From an uncultured Pseudomonadota bacterium (lineage in GTDB: Bacteria > Pseudomonadota > Gammaproteobacteria > Methylococcales > Methylomonadaceae), in contig CAIPQN010000045.1 of the NCBI GenBank assembly GCA_903867225.1, positions 1 to 61,041 of the forward strand: a DNA stretch of 61,041 nucleotides. Reading direction: 5' to 3'. The position numbers and the translations under genes were made by a program. The notes beneath the pieces are model-generated. The model saw only the letters and a list, made by a program, of their open reading frames with translations. It searched no databases and had not been told where the DNA came from. This document shows, piece after piece, positions 26,625-34,789 of this stretch (position 1 is its first letter; the number at the start of each line of letters is the position of its first letter).

Positions 26625-27459
26625 GATTTTTGAATGGGATAAAAAATATCCCGCGCCCGCGAAATTGAATTTAATGTTGCGAATTGTTGGGCAACGTGAA
26701 GATGGTTATCACTTGTTACAAACGGTATTTCAGTTTGTTGAATTATGTGATTGGTTAACATTTTTACCGAATGATTCGGGCAAAATTGTATTAGAAAATG
26801 CAATTTCGGGCGTTGAAAATTCGGATAATTTGATTATTAAAGCGGCAAATTTATTGAAATCTGAAACTGGGTTTAATGGTGGTGTACGAATTCGCTTAGA
26901 AAAAAATTTGCCGATGGGTGGTGGTTTAGGTGGTGGAAGTTCAGATGCTGCGACGACGTTAGTTATTTTGAATTCGTTGTGGAATTTGCAGTTATCGCGT
27001 GCAAAATTGATGGAATTAGGGCTTTTGTTGGGTGCTGATGTGCCAGTATTTGTGTTTGGACACGCTGCTTGGGCGGAAGGTATTGGTGAAAAATTAACAA
27101 AAATAAATCTTAAAGAACAATGGGTTTTGATTTTAAAGCCCGATTGTCATGTGAATACAAAAGAAATTTTTTCAGCGAATGATTTGACACGAAATAGCAA
27201 ATCGATAACAATAGACGAATTCAACGCAGGACAAGTTAAAAACGATTGTCTTGACGTGGTTTGTAAGCATTATGAAGCAATTGAAGAAGCATTGTATAAT
27301 TTAAATGTTTTTTCTGAGGCGAGATTAACGGGAACTGGAGCATGCATTTTTGCAGTGTTTGATTCTGAACATCTTGTTATTGAGGCAGAGCTTAAACTTA
27401 AGGATAAGTGGCAAACCTATCTAACTAAAAGTTGTAATAAATCACCTATATTTGTTTAA
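26608..27459 (+). CDS. ispE: 4-diphosphocytidyl-2-C-methyl-D-erythritol kinase
   Basis: GHMP kinase of 283 residues in the MEP route to isoprenoids. The ATP loop LPMGGGLGGGSSDAATTL spans about 101-118. Lys19 (PAPAKLNLMLR) and Asp144 (LGADVPVF) are the catalytic pair. The C-terminal LTGTGACIFAVF motif is intact. It overlaps the end of lolB by 17 bp, and a tRNA gene follows after about 30 bp. Confidence 0.97.
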   Translation: MTNENKIFEWDKKYPAPAKLNLMLRIVGQREDGYHLLQTVFQFVELCDWLTFLPNDSGKIVLENAISGVENSDNLIIKAANLLKSETGFNGGVRIRLEKNLPMGGGLGGGSSDAATTLVILNSLWNLQLSRAKLMELGLLLGADVPVFVFGHAAWAEGIGEKLTKINLKEQWVLILKPDCHVNTKEIFSANDLTRNSKSITIDEFNAGQVKNDCLDVVCKHYEAIEEALYNLNVFSEARLTGTGACIFAVFDSEHLVIEAELKLKDKWQTYLTKSCNKSPIFV

Positions 27460-27490
27460 CTCCATTCCTGAGTTTACAGAAAACTAAAAT

Positions 27491-27565
27491 TGGGTCGTCG
27501 CCAAGCGGTAAGGCACGGGGTTTTGATCTCCGCATACCAAGGTTCGAATCCTTGCGACCCAGCCA
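27491..27565 (+). tRNA. tRNA-Gln (TTG)
   Basis: Seventy-five bases with acceptor TGGGTCG/CGACCCA, encoded CCA, a short D-arm and T-loop GGTTCGAATCC. The anticodon loop TTTTGAT gives TTG. Its position between ispE and prs is conserved in many beta- and gammaproteobacteria. Confidence 0.97.
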
Positions 27566-27598
27566 ACCTACTACGCTAAATCGATTCATGGAGTATTT

Positions 27599-28552
27599 AT
27601 GAGTGACACCAACTTGATGGTGTTTTCTGGAAATGCTAACTTGGCTTTGTCTGAAGGCATAGTAAAAAAACTCAACATGCGTCTCGGGACGGCAACACTT
27701 GGTCGCTTTAGTGACGGTGAAATTGCTTTTGAAGTCGAGGAAAACGTACGCGGAAAAGAAATTTTCGTTATCCAGCCAACTTGCTCTCCAACTAATGAAA
27801 ATCTGATGGAGCTGCTTGTAATGATTGATGCTCTTAAGCGAGCTTCTGCCGCAAAAATTACAGCTGTAATGCCATATTACGGCTATGCAAGACAAGATAG
27901 GCGTTCACGTTCAGCACGGGTTTCAATTAGTGCAAAATTGGTTGCTAAAATGATTGAACAGTCAGGGGCAAATAGTGTATTGACGATTGATTTGCACGCA
28001 GATCAAATACAAGGTTTTTTTGATATTCCTGTTGATAATGTCTATTCGTCTCCACTATTACTTGGCGATATTTGGCGACAACAGTATGAAAATTTAATTG
28101 TAGTTTCACCAGATGTTGGTGGTGTTGTTCGTGCTAGAGCATTAGCAAAACGATTAGGTGATGCGGATTTAGCTATTATTGATAAGCGGCGTCCGAAAGC
28201 TAATGTTTCAGAAGTTATGCACATCATAGGTGATGTTTCAGGGCGAACTTGTATTCTTGTTGATGATTTAGTTGATACTGCTGGCACGCTTTGTCATGCG
28301 GCAAGTGCATTGAAAAAACACGGCGCGATAAGAGTTGTGGCGTACTGTACGCATCCTGTTTTATCGGGTGCAGCGATGACTAACTTACGTCATTCAGAGC
28401 TTGATGAACTTGTTGTTACAGATACGATTCCATTGAGTCAAGAAGCAGTAGATTTAGGAAAAATTCGACAATTAAGCGTAGCTGAGATGCTCGCAGAAAC
28501 AATTAGGCGCATTTCGGTTGGCGAATCAGTTAGCTCGATGTATGTGGATTAA
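27599..28552 (+). CDS. prs: Ribose-phosphate pyrophosphokinase
   Basis: PRPP synthase of 317 residues. [20 protein letters not shown] is the ATP/flexible-loop region, [19 protein letters not shown] the catalytic lysine-free loop of the class I enzyme, and [14 protein letters not shown] the PRPP-binding loop. It supplies nucleotide, His, Trp and NAD synthesis, and in H4MPT organisms PRPP-derived ribose for the cofactor. It lies between tRNA-Gln and rplY. Confidence 0.97.
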   Translation: MSDTNLMVFSGNANLALSEGIVKKLNMRLGTATLGRFSDGEIAFEVEENVRGKEIFVIQPTCSPTNENLMELLVMIDALKRASAAKITAVMPYYGYARQDRRSRSARVSISAKLVAKMIEQSGANSVLTIDLHADQIQGFFDIPVDNVYSSPLLLGDIWRQQYENLIVVSPDVGGVVRARALAKRLGDADLAIIDKRRPKANVSEVMHIIGDVSGRTCILVDDLVDTAGTLCHAASALKKHGAIRVVAYCTHPVLSGAAMTNLRHSELDELVVTDTIPLSQEAVDLGKIRQLSVAEMLAETIRRISVGESVSSMYVD

Positions 28553-28589
28553 AAATTAAAATAACGTGCAAAAGCACAAGGTAAGAAAA

Positions 28590-29177
28590 ATGTCTAACGT
28601 ATTTGAATTTGTTGCAGAAACTCGTACTACTAATGGTAAAACAGCCTCGAGAGCTATGCGTCGTAGCGGCAGTGTTCCAGCGGTAATTTATGGGCATGGT
28701 GAGCCGCAGATGCTATCACTTAATCACAATGAAGTTGTAAAGCATTTGTCTCACGAAGAAGTTTACTCACACATTTTGGATTTAACAATTGATGGAAAAA
28801 CTGAAAAAGCCATTTTAAAAGGTGTTCAACGTCACCCTGCAAAAGTGCGGGTATTGCATCTTGATTTTTTACGTATTGACTTAGCTGATCGTATAAAAGT
28901 TCATGTTCCTTTACACTTTATTAACGAGCATTCTGGCATTGGTGGTAAAAAAGGTGGTGTAGCAGCTCATGCAATGACTAGTGTAGAAGTTTTTTGCTTG
29001 CCAGCATATTTACCTGAATTTATTGTAGTTGACCTAGCTCGCCTTGATGTTGGTTGTTCAATTCATTTATCAGAACTAAATATGCCTGCAAACGTACAAA
29101 TTATTGAATTAACACATGGTGCAAATCATGACTTGCCCGTGGTTTCTATGCAGGCTGCGAAAGTACCAGTTGAATAA
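28590..29177 (+). CDS. rplY: 50S ribosomal protein L25, long (CTC) form
   Basis: 5S-rRNA-binding L25 of the CTC type, 195 residues: an N-terminal L25 domain (FVAETRTTNGKTASRAMRRSG) and a C-terminal beta domain absent from the short E. coli protein. A GTG at 28566 is in frame, but AAGGTAAG just upstream of the ATG at 28590 marks the start. pth begins 5 bp after its stop. Confidence 0.94.
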   Translation: MSNVFEFVAETRTTNGKTASRAMRRSGSVPAVIYGHGEPQMLSLNHNEVVKHLSHEEVYSHILDLTIDGKTEKAILKGVQRHPAKVRVLHLDFLRIDLADRIKVHVPLHFINEHSGIGGKKGGVAAHAMTSVEVFCLPAYLPEFIVVDLARLDVGCSIHLSELNMPANVQIIELTHGANHDLPVVSMQAAKVPVE

Positions 29178-29182
29178 TCATT

Positions 29183-29758
29183 GTGATTAAGCTAATTGTT
29201 GGCTTGGGTAATCCAGGGCAGGAATACGAAAAAACCCGGCACAATGCTGGGTTTTTGTTTTTAGATTATTTGCATTCTGGTAAGTGGTTAAATGAACCTC
29301 GATTTTGTGGGCAGACCGCTATTTTTCAAGTTGGCAATGAGTCGATTAGGTTGCTAAAACCAACTACATTTATGAATCGCAGTGGATGCTCCGTTGGAAA
29401 TATTGCTCGTTATTACAAAATTAATCCTGATGAAATTTTGGTTGTGCATGACGAGCTAGATTTTAAAGTCGGAATAATTAAACTAAAAAAAGGTGGTGGT
29501 CATGGTGGACATAACGGATTGCGAGATATCATCACACATTTAGATAATAATGGGTTTTATCGCTTACGCATTGGTATTGATCGTCCATCATCAAGCAATC
29601 AGGTGGCAAGTTATGTATTATCTGGGATGAGTAAATTTGAAAGCGAGAATATGCTTAATATATTTGATTTTGTGCATTTACATCTTGATTTAATTGTTTT
29701 TAAAGACATTTCAAAAGCAATGAATATATTAAATATAAAAAATAAAGTTATTTATTGA
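29183..29758 (+). CDS. pth: Peptidyl-tRNA hydrolase
   Basis: Enzyme of 191 residues that rescues peptidyl-tRNAs dropped from the ribosome. It has a GTG start. Asn10 (VGLGNPG) and catalytic His20 (YEKTRHNAGF), Asn at KPTTFMNRSG and the Asp of VVHDELDF are all in place. A terminator-like hairpin lies within codons about 16-25. Its stop codon overlaps the -35 box of the following tRNA promoter. Confidence 0.96.
   Translation: MIKLIVGLGNPGQEYEKTRHNAGFLFLDYLHSGKWLNEPRFCGQTAIFQVGNESIRLLKPTTFMNRSGCSVGNIARYYKINPDEILVVHDELDFKVGIIKLKKGGGHGGHNGLRDIITHLDNNGFYRLRIGIDRPSSSNQVASYVLSGMSKFESENMLNIFDFVHLHLDLIVFKDISKAMNILNIKNKVIY
29230..29262 (+). terminator. Terminator-like hairpin inside the start of pth
   Basis: AAAAACCCGGC (29230-29240) and GCTGGGTTTTT (29246-29256) form an 11-bp stem (one G-T pair) with an ACAAT loop, then G and five T. 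It lies 53 bp after the rplY stop and inside the codons for the conserved KTRHNAGFLF motif. It could end prs-rplY transcription or dampen pth; translating ribosomes would oppose it. Confidence 0.6.
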
Positions 29759-29783
29759 CAAATATATTACTTTTATAGATAAT
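29755..29783 (+). promoter_or_regulatory. Promoter of tRNA-Tyr-Gly-Thr-tuf operon
   Basis: A perfect TTGACA (29755-29760), a 17-bp spacer and GATAAT (29778-29783) lie 13 bp before tRNA-Tyr. The -35 box overlaps the pth stop codon. Confidence 0.88.
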
Positions 29784-29796
29784 TGAAAGCTGCTTA

Positions 29797-29881
29797 GGAG
29801 GGGTTCCCGAGTGGCCAAAGGGATCAGACTGTAAATCTGCTGGTTCTACCTTCGGAGGTTCGAATCCTCCCCCCTCCACCA
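29797..29881 (+). tRNA. tRNA-Tyr (GTA)
   Basis: Eighty-five bases with a long variable arm as expected for bacterial tRNA-Tyr. Acceptor GGAGGGG/CCCCTCC, encoded CCA, anticodon GTA in ACTGTAAAT. First of three tRNAs ahead of tuf, as in the E. coli tufB operon. Confidence 0.97.
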
Positions 29882-29890
29882 AATAAAATA

Positions 29891-29964
29891 GCGGGTGTAG
29901 TTCAATGGTAGAACTCCAGCCTTCCAAGCTGATCACGTGGGTTCGATTCCCATCACCCGCTCCA
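29891..29964 (+). tRNA. tRNA-Gly (TCC)
   Basis: Seventy-four bases, acceptor GCGGGTG/CACCCGC, encoded CCA, anticodon loop CTTCCAA giving TCC. Nine bases separate it from tRNA-Tyr. Confidence 0.97.
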
Positions 29965-29972
29965 GGATTAAA

Positions 29973-30048
<76 letters not shown>

Positions 30049-30084
30049 TATTCCAAATATTAAATATTTCAAGGTGTAATAAAA

Positions 30085-31275
30085 ATGGCTAAAGAGAAAT
30101 TTTCGCGTAGCAAACCTCATGTTAACGTCGGCACAATCGGTCACGTCGATCATGGTAAAACTACTTTAACAGCTGCATTAACAACCGTTATGGCGAAATT
30201 GCACGGTGGCGCGGTAAAAGCATTTGATCAAATTGATAATGCTCCAGAAGAAAGAGCGCGCGGTATTACTATTGCAACGTCACATGTCGAATATGAATCA
30301 CCGAATCGCCATTATGCTCATGTTGACTGCCCAGGTCATGCTGATTATGTAAAAAATATGATTACTGGTGCAGCACAAATGGATGGTGCAATATTGGTTT
30401 GTTCGGCAGCAGACGGTCCAATGCCACAAACTCGCGAACACATTTTGTTGTCACGCCAAGTTGGTGTCCCATACATCGTTGTTTTCTTAAATAAAGCGGA
30501 TATGGTTGACGATGAAGAGCTGATTGAATTGGTTGAAATGGAGATTCGTGAATTATTAGATATGTATGAGTTTCCAGGCGACGATACGCCAATTATTCGA
30601 GGTTCCGCCTTGTTAGCTTTACAAGGTGATGAAAGTCCAATTGGTGCGCCTTCGGTTATTAAATTGGTTGAAGCCTTAGATGTATACATTCCATTGCCCG
30701 AGCGTGCTGTTGATGGTGCATTTTTAATGCCAATCGAAGATGTATTCTCAATTTCAGGTCGTGGTACTGTTGTTACTGGTCGTATCGAACGTGGTGTGAT
30801 TAAAGTTGGTCAAGAAGTTGAAATCGTAGGTATTCGTCCAACTGTTGTTACAACTTGTACTGGCGTTGAAATGTTTCGTAAATTGTTGGATCAAGGTGAA
30901 GCAGGCGATAACGTAGGCTTATTGTTGCGTGGCACAAAACGTGATGACGTTGAAAGAGGTCAGGTTTTGGCGCACAAGGGTACGATCAAACCTCACGCTT
31001 ACTTCAATTCTGAGATATATATTTTGTCTAAAGATGAAGGTGGTCGTCACACACCATTCTTCAACGGTTATCGTCCGCAGTTTTACTTTAGAACAACAGA
31101 CGTAACTGGTGCTGTAGAATTGCCAGAAGGTGTTGAGATGGTAATGCCTGGTGATAATATTTCGGTAAAAGTGAAATTGATTTCACCTATCGCTATGGAG
31201 GAGGGCTTGCGTTTTGCAATTCGGGAAGGCGGACGCACAGTAGGTGCAGGTGTTGTTGCATCGATTATTGAATAA
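30085..31275 (+). CDS. tuf: Elongation factor Tu, copy 1 (tufB position)
   Basis: GTPase of 396 residues that delivers aminoacyl-tRNA to the ribosome. P-loop GHVDHGKT, switch I region [22 protein letters not shown] and NKADMVD are intact. It differs from copy 2 at only four residues: Pro-Asn against Thr-Gln after VEYES, Ile against Val in APSV/I-KLV, and Val against Ser in EALD-V/S-YIP. It follows the tRNA-Tyr-Gly-Thr cluster. Confidence 0.98.
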   Translation: MAKEKFSRSKPHVNVGTIGHVDHGKTTLTAALTTVMAKLHGGAVKAFDQIDNAPEERARGITIATSHVEYESPNRHYAHVDCPGHADYVKNMITGAAQMDGAILVCSAADGPMPQTREHILLSRQVGVPYIVVFLNKADMVDDEELIELVEMEIRELLDMYEFPGDDTPIIRGSALLALQGDESPIGAPSVIKLVEALDVYIPLPERAVDGAFLMPIEDVFSISGRGTVVTGRIERGVIKVGQEVEIVGIRPTVVTTCTGVEMFRKLLDQGEAGDNVGLLLRGTKRDDVERGQVLAHKGTIKPHAYFNSEIYILSKDEGGRHTPFFNGYRPQFYFRTTDVTGAVELPEGVEMVMPGDNISVKVKLISPIAMEEGLRFAIREGGRTVGAGVVASIIE

Positions 31276-31283
31276 AATTTTTT

Positions 31284-31310
31284 ACCGTACATTAAACCGT
31301 ATGGTGTTTT
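31284..31310 (+). terminator. Putative terminator after tuf copy 1
   Basis: ACCGTAC pairs with GTATGGT (seven pairs, one G-T) around ATTAAACC, followed by GTTTT. It lies between tuf and tRNA-Trp. Confidence 0.5.
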
Positions 31311-31335
31311 AGTAGTATCAAAAGTTTGTCTGAAT

Positions 31336-31411
31336 AGGTCAGTAGTTCAATTGGTAGAATGGCGGTCTCCAAAACCGTTGGTTGGGGGTTCGATCCCCTC
31401 CTGGCCTGCCA
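31336..31411 (+). tRNA. tRNA-Trp (CCA)
   Basis: Seventy-six bases, acceptor AGGTCAG/CTGGCCT, encoded CCA, anticodon loop CTCCAAA giving CCA. Placement before secE-nusG is the standard proteobacterial arrangement. Confidence 0.97.
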
Positions 31412-31457
31412 GCACAAAATATCTAATTTTTATAGATCACCTTAAAAGTCCGCACTT

Positions 31458-31832
31458 ATGAATACGCAAGCCGAGGCATCAGTAAATATCTTTGATGTTG
31501 TCAAACAAGTTTTTTCCGTCGTCTTTGTTATTGCTGGAATAGCGGCATTTTATTATTTTTCCGATATTAAATTAATTTATCGTGTTTTAGGTTTATTAGC
31601 TATTTCGGGTGGTGTCATCGCAATGTTGGCAACAACTGCTTGGGGTGGTGTCGTTAGTGGATTTATTTCCGACTCAAAAGTCGAAGTCAGGAAAATTGTT
31701 TGGCCAACTCGTGACGAAACTACACGCACTACATTGTTGGTATTTGCGATGGTTTCTGTTGTTAGTTTAGTACTTTGGTTGCTGGATACATTCCTTTTTT
31801 GGGGTGTGCACCTACTTACAGGGCAAGTTTAA
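31458..31832 (+). CDS. secE: Preprotein translocase subunit SecE
   Basis: A 124-residue membrane subunit of SecYEG, close to the three-helix E. coli type (127). Two hydrophobic segments lie in the first 70 residues. The conserved amphipathic and membrane part is [20 protein letters not shown] followed by a third helix. One base separates its stop from nusG, so the two are co-translated. Confidence 0.95.
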   Translation: MNTQAEASVNIFDVVKQVFSVVFVIAGIAAFYYFSDIKLIYRVLGLLAISGGVIAMLATTAWGGVVSGFISDSKVEVRKIVWPTRDETTRTTLLVFAMVSVVSLVLWLLDTFLFWGVHLLTGQV

Positions 31833-31833
31833 T

Positions 31834-32367
31834 ATGTCACAACGCTGGTATGTAGTTCAATCGCAATCTAATTTCGAAAATAAAGTTAAGCTTGCATTAC
31901 AGGAGCGCGTTACACGCGAAGGATTAAATGACTTGTTTGGTGAAATTCTCATTCCAACTGAAGAAGTTGTTGAAATGAAAATGGGTCTGCAACGAAAAAG
32001 TGATCGTAAGTTTTTTCCAGGGTACGTTTTGGTACAAATGGAATTAACCAATGAAACGTGGCATTTAGTAAGGGATACACCAAAGGTTCTTGGTTTTATT
32101 GGTGGTACATCAGATCGTCCTGCTCCGATTTCTGAAAAGGAAGCTAATGCCATTTTGAGTCGCATTGAAGATAGTGTAAATAAACCACGCCATAAAGTGT
32201 TATTTGAAACAGGTGAGGTTATTCGGATTATTGATGGACCTTTTAAAGATTTCAATGGAGAGGTCGAAGAGGTTCTTTACGAGAAAAGTAAACTGAAAGT
32301 TGCCGTGTTGATTTTTGGTCGTGCAACACCTGTTGAATTAAATTTTGATCAGGTTGAAAAAACTTAA
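31834..32367 (+). CDS. nusG: Transcription termination/antitermination factor NusG
   Basis: A 177-residue NusG: the NGN domain opens [15 protein letters not shown] and the KOW domain carries [21 protein letters not shown]. It binds RNA polymerase and links it to Rho or to ribosomal S10, which is encoded further on. Longer upstream starts fall inside secE; the ATG at 31834 matches family starts. Confidence 0.97.
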   Translation: MSQRWYVVQSQSNFENKVKLALQERVTREGLNDLFGEILIPTEEVVEMKMGLQRKSDRKFFPGYVLVQMELTNETWHLVRDTPKVLGFIGGTSDRPAPISEKEANAILSRIEDSVNKPRHKVLFETGEVIRIIDGPFKDFNGEVEEVLYEKSKLKVAVLIFGRATPVELNFDQVEKT

Positions 32368-32459
32368 TAAGTTTTTAATTATCTCTGGCTTTTAAAAAGT
32401 TGGGGATTTTTTGTCTTAAGGGGAGCTGAAAAGCGTTTAACCCATTTTTGGAGTAAGTT

Positions 32460-32891
32460 ATGGCTAAAAAAATTACCGCCTACATTAAATTGCAAGTTAA
32501 AGCAGGTGAAGCAAATCCAAGTCCACCCGTTGGTCCAGCTTTAGGACAACGTGGTGTGAATATCATGGAATTTTGCAAAGCGTTTAATGCAAAAACTCAA
32601 GATGTTGAAAAAGGTTTGCCTTTGCCTGTAGTTATCACTGTTTATAGTGATCGTAGTTTTACATTTATTACTAAAACACCACCAGCATCTATTTTGTTGA
32701 AAAAAGCATTAGGTTTAAAAAGTGGCAGTAGTAACCCAAATACAAAAAAAATCGGCACGGTAACTCGTCAGCAGTTGGAAGATATTGCGAAAGTTAAAAT
32801 GGAAGATTTAAATGCTGCAGACCTAGAAGGTGCAGTGAAGACAATTGCTGGTAGTGCAAAAAGCATGGGCTTAATTGTGGAGGGTTTGTAA
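32460..32891 (+). CDS. rplK: 50S ribosomal protein L11
   Basis: A 143-residue GTPase-centre protein (E. coli 142). [23 protein letters not shown] is the methylated, thiostrepton-region N-domain; the C-domain ends with [10 protein letters not shown]. The 92-bp leader after nusG contains a G-rich segment where L1 autoregulation could act, but I cannot define the site. rplA starts 1 bp after the stop. Confidence 0.97.
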   Translation: MAKKITAYIKLQVKAGEANPSPPVGPALGQRGVNIMEFCKAFNAKTQDVEKGLPLPVVITVYSDRSFTFITKTPPASILLKKALGLKSGSSNPNTKKIGTVTRQQLEDIAKVKMEDLNAADLEGAVKTIAGSAKSMGLIVEGL

Positions 32892-32892
32892 A

Positions 32893-33582
32893 ATGGCTAA
32901 ATTAACAAAAAAAGCAAAGCTAATTGCTACAAAAATTGATATAGCAAAACAATATTCTATTGCAGATGCTGTCGCTCTATTAAAAGAATTAGCAACTTCA
33001 AAATTTTCAGAATCAATTGATGTCAGCGTAAATTTGGGCGTTGATCCACGTAAATCAGATCAAAATGTTCGTGGAGCAACTGTATTGCCAAATGGAACAG
33101 GAAAAACTGTTCGTGTTGCGGTATTTACACAGGGTGCAAATGCAGATGCTGCTAGAGAAGCTGGTGCAGACATTGTTGGTATGGATGATTTAGGTGAGTT
33201 AGTCAAAAAAGGTGAAATGGATTTTGACGTTGTTATTGCTTCACCAGATGCTATGCGAGTTGTTGGTCAATTAGGGCAAATTTTAGGACCTCGTGGTTTA
33301 ATGCCTAATCCTAAAGTTGGAACAGTTACAACCGATGTCGCAACAGCTGTTAAAAATGCAAAGTCAGGTCAGGTTCGATACAGAACAGATAAGGGCGGTA
33401 TTATTCATTGCACATTGGGTAAAGTAGCATTTGATGTAGCTTCAATCCAAGGTAATTTAGAAGCATTGATGGCAGATTTAAGAAGATTGAAACCTACCAC
33501 TTCAAAAGGTGTGTATATTAAAAAAATTACGCTTTCGTCAACTATGGGTCCAGGCTTATGGTTGGATATGAGTGGTTTGTAA
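32893..33582 (+). CDS. rplA: 50S ribosomal protein L1
   Basis: L1-stalk protein of 229 residues (E. coli 234). Signature [16 protein letters not shown] and the C-terminal [20 protein letters not shown] are present. Start is the ATG at 32893 (AKLTKKAKL), not the in-frame codon 18 bp earlier inside rplK. L1 normally represses its own rplKA message. Confidence 0.96.
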   Translation: MAKLTKKAKLIATKIDIAKQYSIADAVALLKELATSKFSESIDVSVNLGVDPRKSDQNVRGATVLPNGTGKTVRVAVFTQGANADAAREAGADIVGMDDLGELVKKGEMDFDVVIASPDAMRVVGQLGQILGPRGLMPNPKVGTVTTDVATAVKNAKSGQVRYRTDKGGIIHCTLGKVAFDVASIQGNLEALMADLRRLKPTTSKGVYIKKITLSSTMGPGLWLDMSGL

Positions 33583-33597
33583 TCTGACAAGACTTTG

Positions 33598-33700
33598 AGT
33601 TGCAGAACTTTAGTTCTGTAGCCGTCAAAGACCGCAGGGGTGTTTACACTTAATTTTCCTGCGTAGGCGGACGTAATCTAATTGATTCGTACCGTAAACA
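33598..33700 (+). ncRNA. L10 leader (ribosomal autoregulatory RNA)
   Basis: The 174-bp rplA-rplJ gap contains the L10-leader core: GTCAAAGACCGCAGG (33624-33638), ACTTAATTTTCCTGCGTAGGC (about 33648-33667) and a closing stem toward GACGTAATC. CGCAGG pairs with CCTGCG as in the kink-turn consensus. L10-(L12)4 binds it to repress rplJL. Further down, ATTTTCA/TGAAAAT makes a small hairpin before the rplJ ribosome site. Confidence 0.85.
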
Positions 33701-33756
33701 CACTTTCAGCGTGTGAATTTTCAAGCTGAAAATTTTCAGAATTATCGGAGTAAGCT

Positions 33757-34254
33757 ATGGCTCTAAATTTAGACAGCAAAAAAGTTGTCGTAGAAGAAGT
33801 TGCTGCATATGCCGCGAAAGCGCATTCCGCAGTTGCCGCTGAGTATCGTGGATTGACCGTAACCGAATTAACTGAATTACGTAAAACTGCACGGGAAACA
33901 GGCGTTTATTTGCGAGTTGTTAAAAACACGTTAGCAAAACGTGCTGTAGCAGGAACTGAATTTGAATGTATGCAAAACGCGCTTGTTGGGCCGTTACTGA
34001 TTGCATTTTCAATGGAAGATCCAGGTTCGGCAGGTCGTTTAATCAGTGATTTTTCGAAAACGCACGATAAACTTATCGCAAAGATTGTTGCCATTAACGG
34101 GCAAGCTTTCGACGGTTCAGAGTTGCCACGCTTGGCTCGTTTGCCAACGCGCAATCAAGGTATTGCAATGTTAATGTCTGTGATGAAAGCACCAACCGAA
34201 AAATTCGTTCGGACGTTGGCTGCACTTCGAGATCAAAAACAAGAAGCCGCCTAA
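33757..34254 (+). CDS. rplJ: 50S ribosomal protein L10
   Basis: Stalk base protein of 165 residues, the E. coli length. The N-domain AYAAKAHSAVAAEYRGLTVTELTELR and the L12-binding C-terminal helix are present. It follows an L10-leader RNA and is translated with rplL, 45 bp downstream. Confidence 0.97.
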   Translation: MALNLDSKKVVVEEVAAYAAKAHSAVAAEYRGLTVTELTELRKTARETGVYLRVVKNTLAKRAVAGTEFECMQNALVGPLLIAFSMEDPGSAGRLISDFSKTHDKLIAKIVAINGQAFDGSELPRLARLPTRNQGIAMLMSVMKAPTEKFVRTLAALRDQKQEAA

Positions 34255-34299
34255 TTTTTATTTACTGGTTTAAAACCAATTATTTTAGAGGAATACACA

Positions 34300-34665
34300 A
34301 TGGCAATTTCACAAGCGGATATTTTAGACGCAGTTGCAAACATGACTGTTATGGAAATCGTTGATTTGATTACAGCGATGGAAGAAAAATTTGGTGTTTC
34401 TGCAGCGGTTGCTGTAGCAGCAGCAGCTCCAGCAGCAGCGGCAGCTGAAGAACAAACTGAATTCGATGTAATTATGACTGGCTTTGGCGAAAATAAAGTT
34501 GCAGTAATTAAAGTTGTTCGTGGAATCACTGGTCTTGGCTTGAAAGAAGCTAAAGACGCAGTTGAAGGTGCACCAACTGTGTTGAAAGAAGGTGTTTCTA
34601 AAGCCGAAGCTGAAGCATTTAAAAAAGACTTAATAGAAGCAGGCGCAACAGTCGAAATCAAATAA
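34300..34665 (+). CDS. rplL: 50S ribosomal protein L7/L12
   Basis: A 121-residue stalk protein that recruits translational GTPases. The dimerising N-domain (1-33) is joined by an Ala/Val-rich hinge (34-50) to the C-domain with [20 protein letters not shown]. The length equals E. coli. A hairpin attenuator lies between it and rpoB. Confidence 0.98.
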   Translation: MAISQADILDAVANMTVMEIVDLITAMEEKFGVSAAVAVAAAAPAAAAAEEQTEFDVIMTGFGENKVAVIKVVRGITGLGLKEAKDAVEGAPTVLKEGVSKAEAEAFKKDLIEAGATVEIK

Positions 34666-34705
34666 ATTTTGATTCACTGCTCAGGTTTTGCCTGATTTAT
34701 GAATG

Positions 34706-34734
34706 GGCTGGTGGCTTTTGTCATCGGCCTTTTG
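34706..34734 (+). terminator. rplL-rpoB attenuator hairpin
   Basis: GGCTGGTG (34706-34713) pairs with CATCGGCC (34722-34729), with two G-T pairs, followed by TTTTG. It lies in the 124-bp gap before rpoB, where E. coli also has a partial terminator that lowers rpoBC relative to rplJL. Confidence 0.68.
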
Positions 34735-34789
34735 TTGCTTGCACTTATTGCATAGTAAAGCGTTCTACGACAAAAGGTTTTAAAGCGAT

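Noticed and set aside
27446-27895. Minus-strand frame across tRNA-Gln and the start of prs
   Set aside because: Contains the antisense tRNA peptide [20 protein letters not shown]; the rest opposes the well-supported prs gene.
34251-34661. Long minus-strand frame opposite rplL
   Set aside because: An artefact of the alanine-rich hinge codons of L7/L12 on the other strand.
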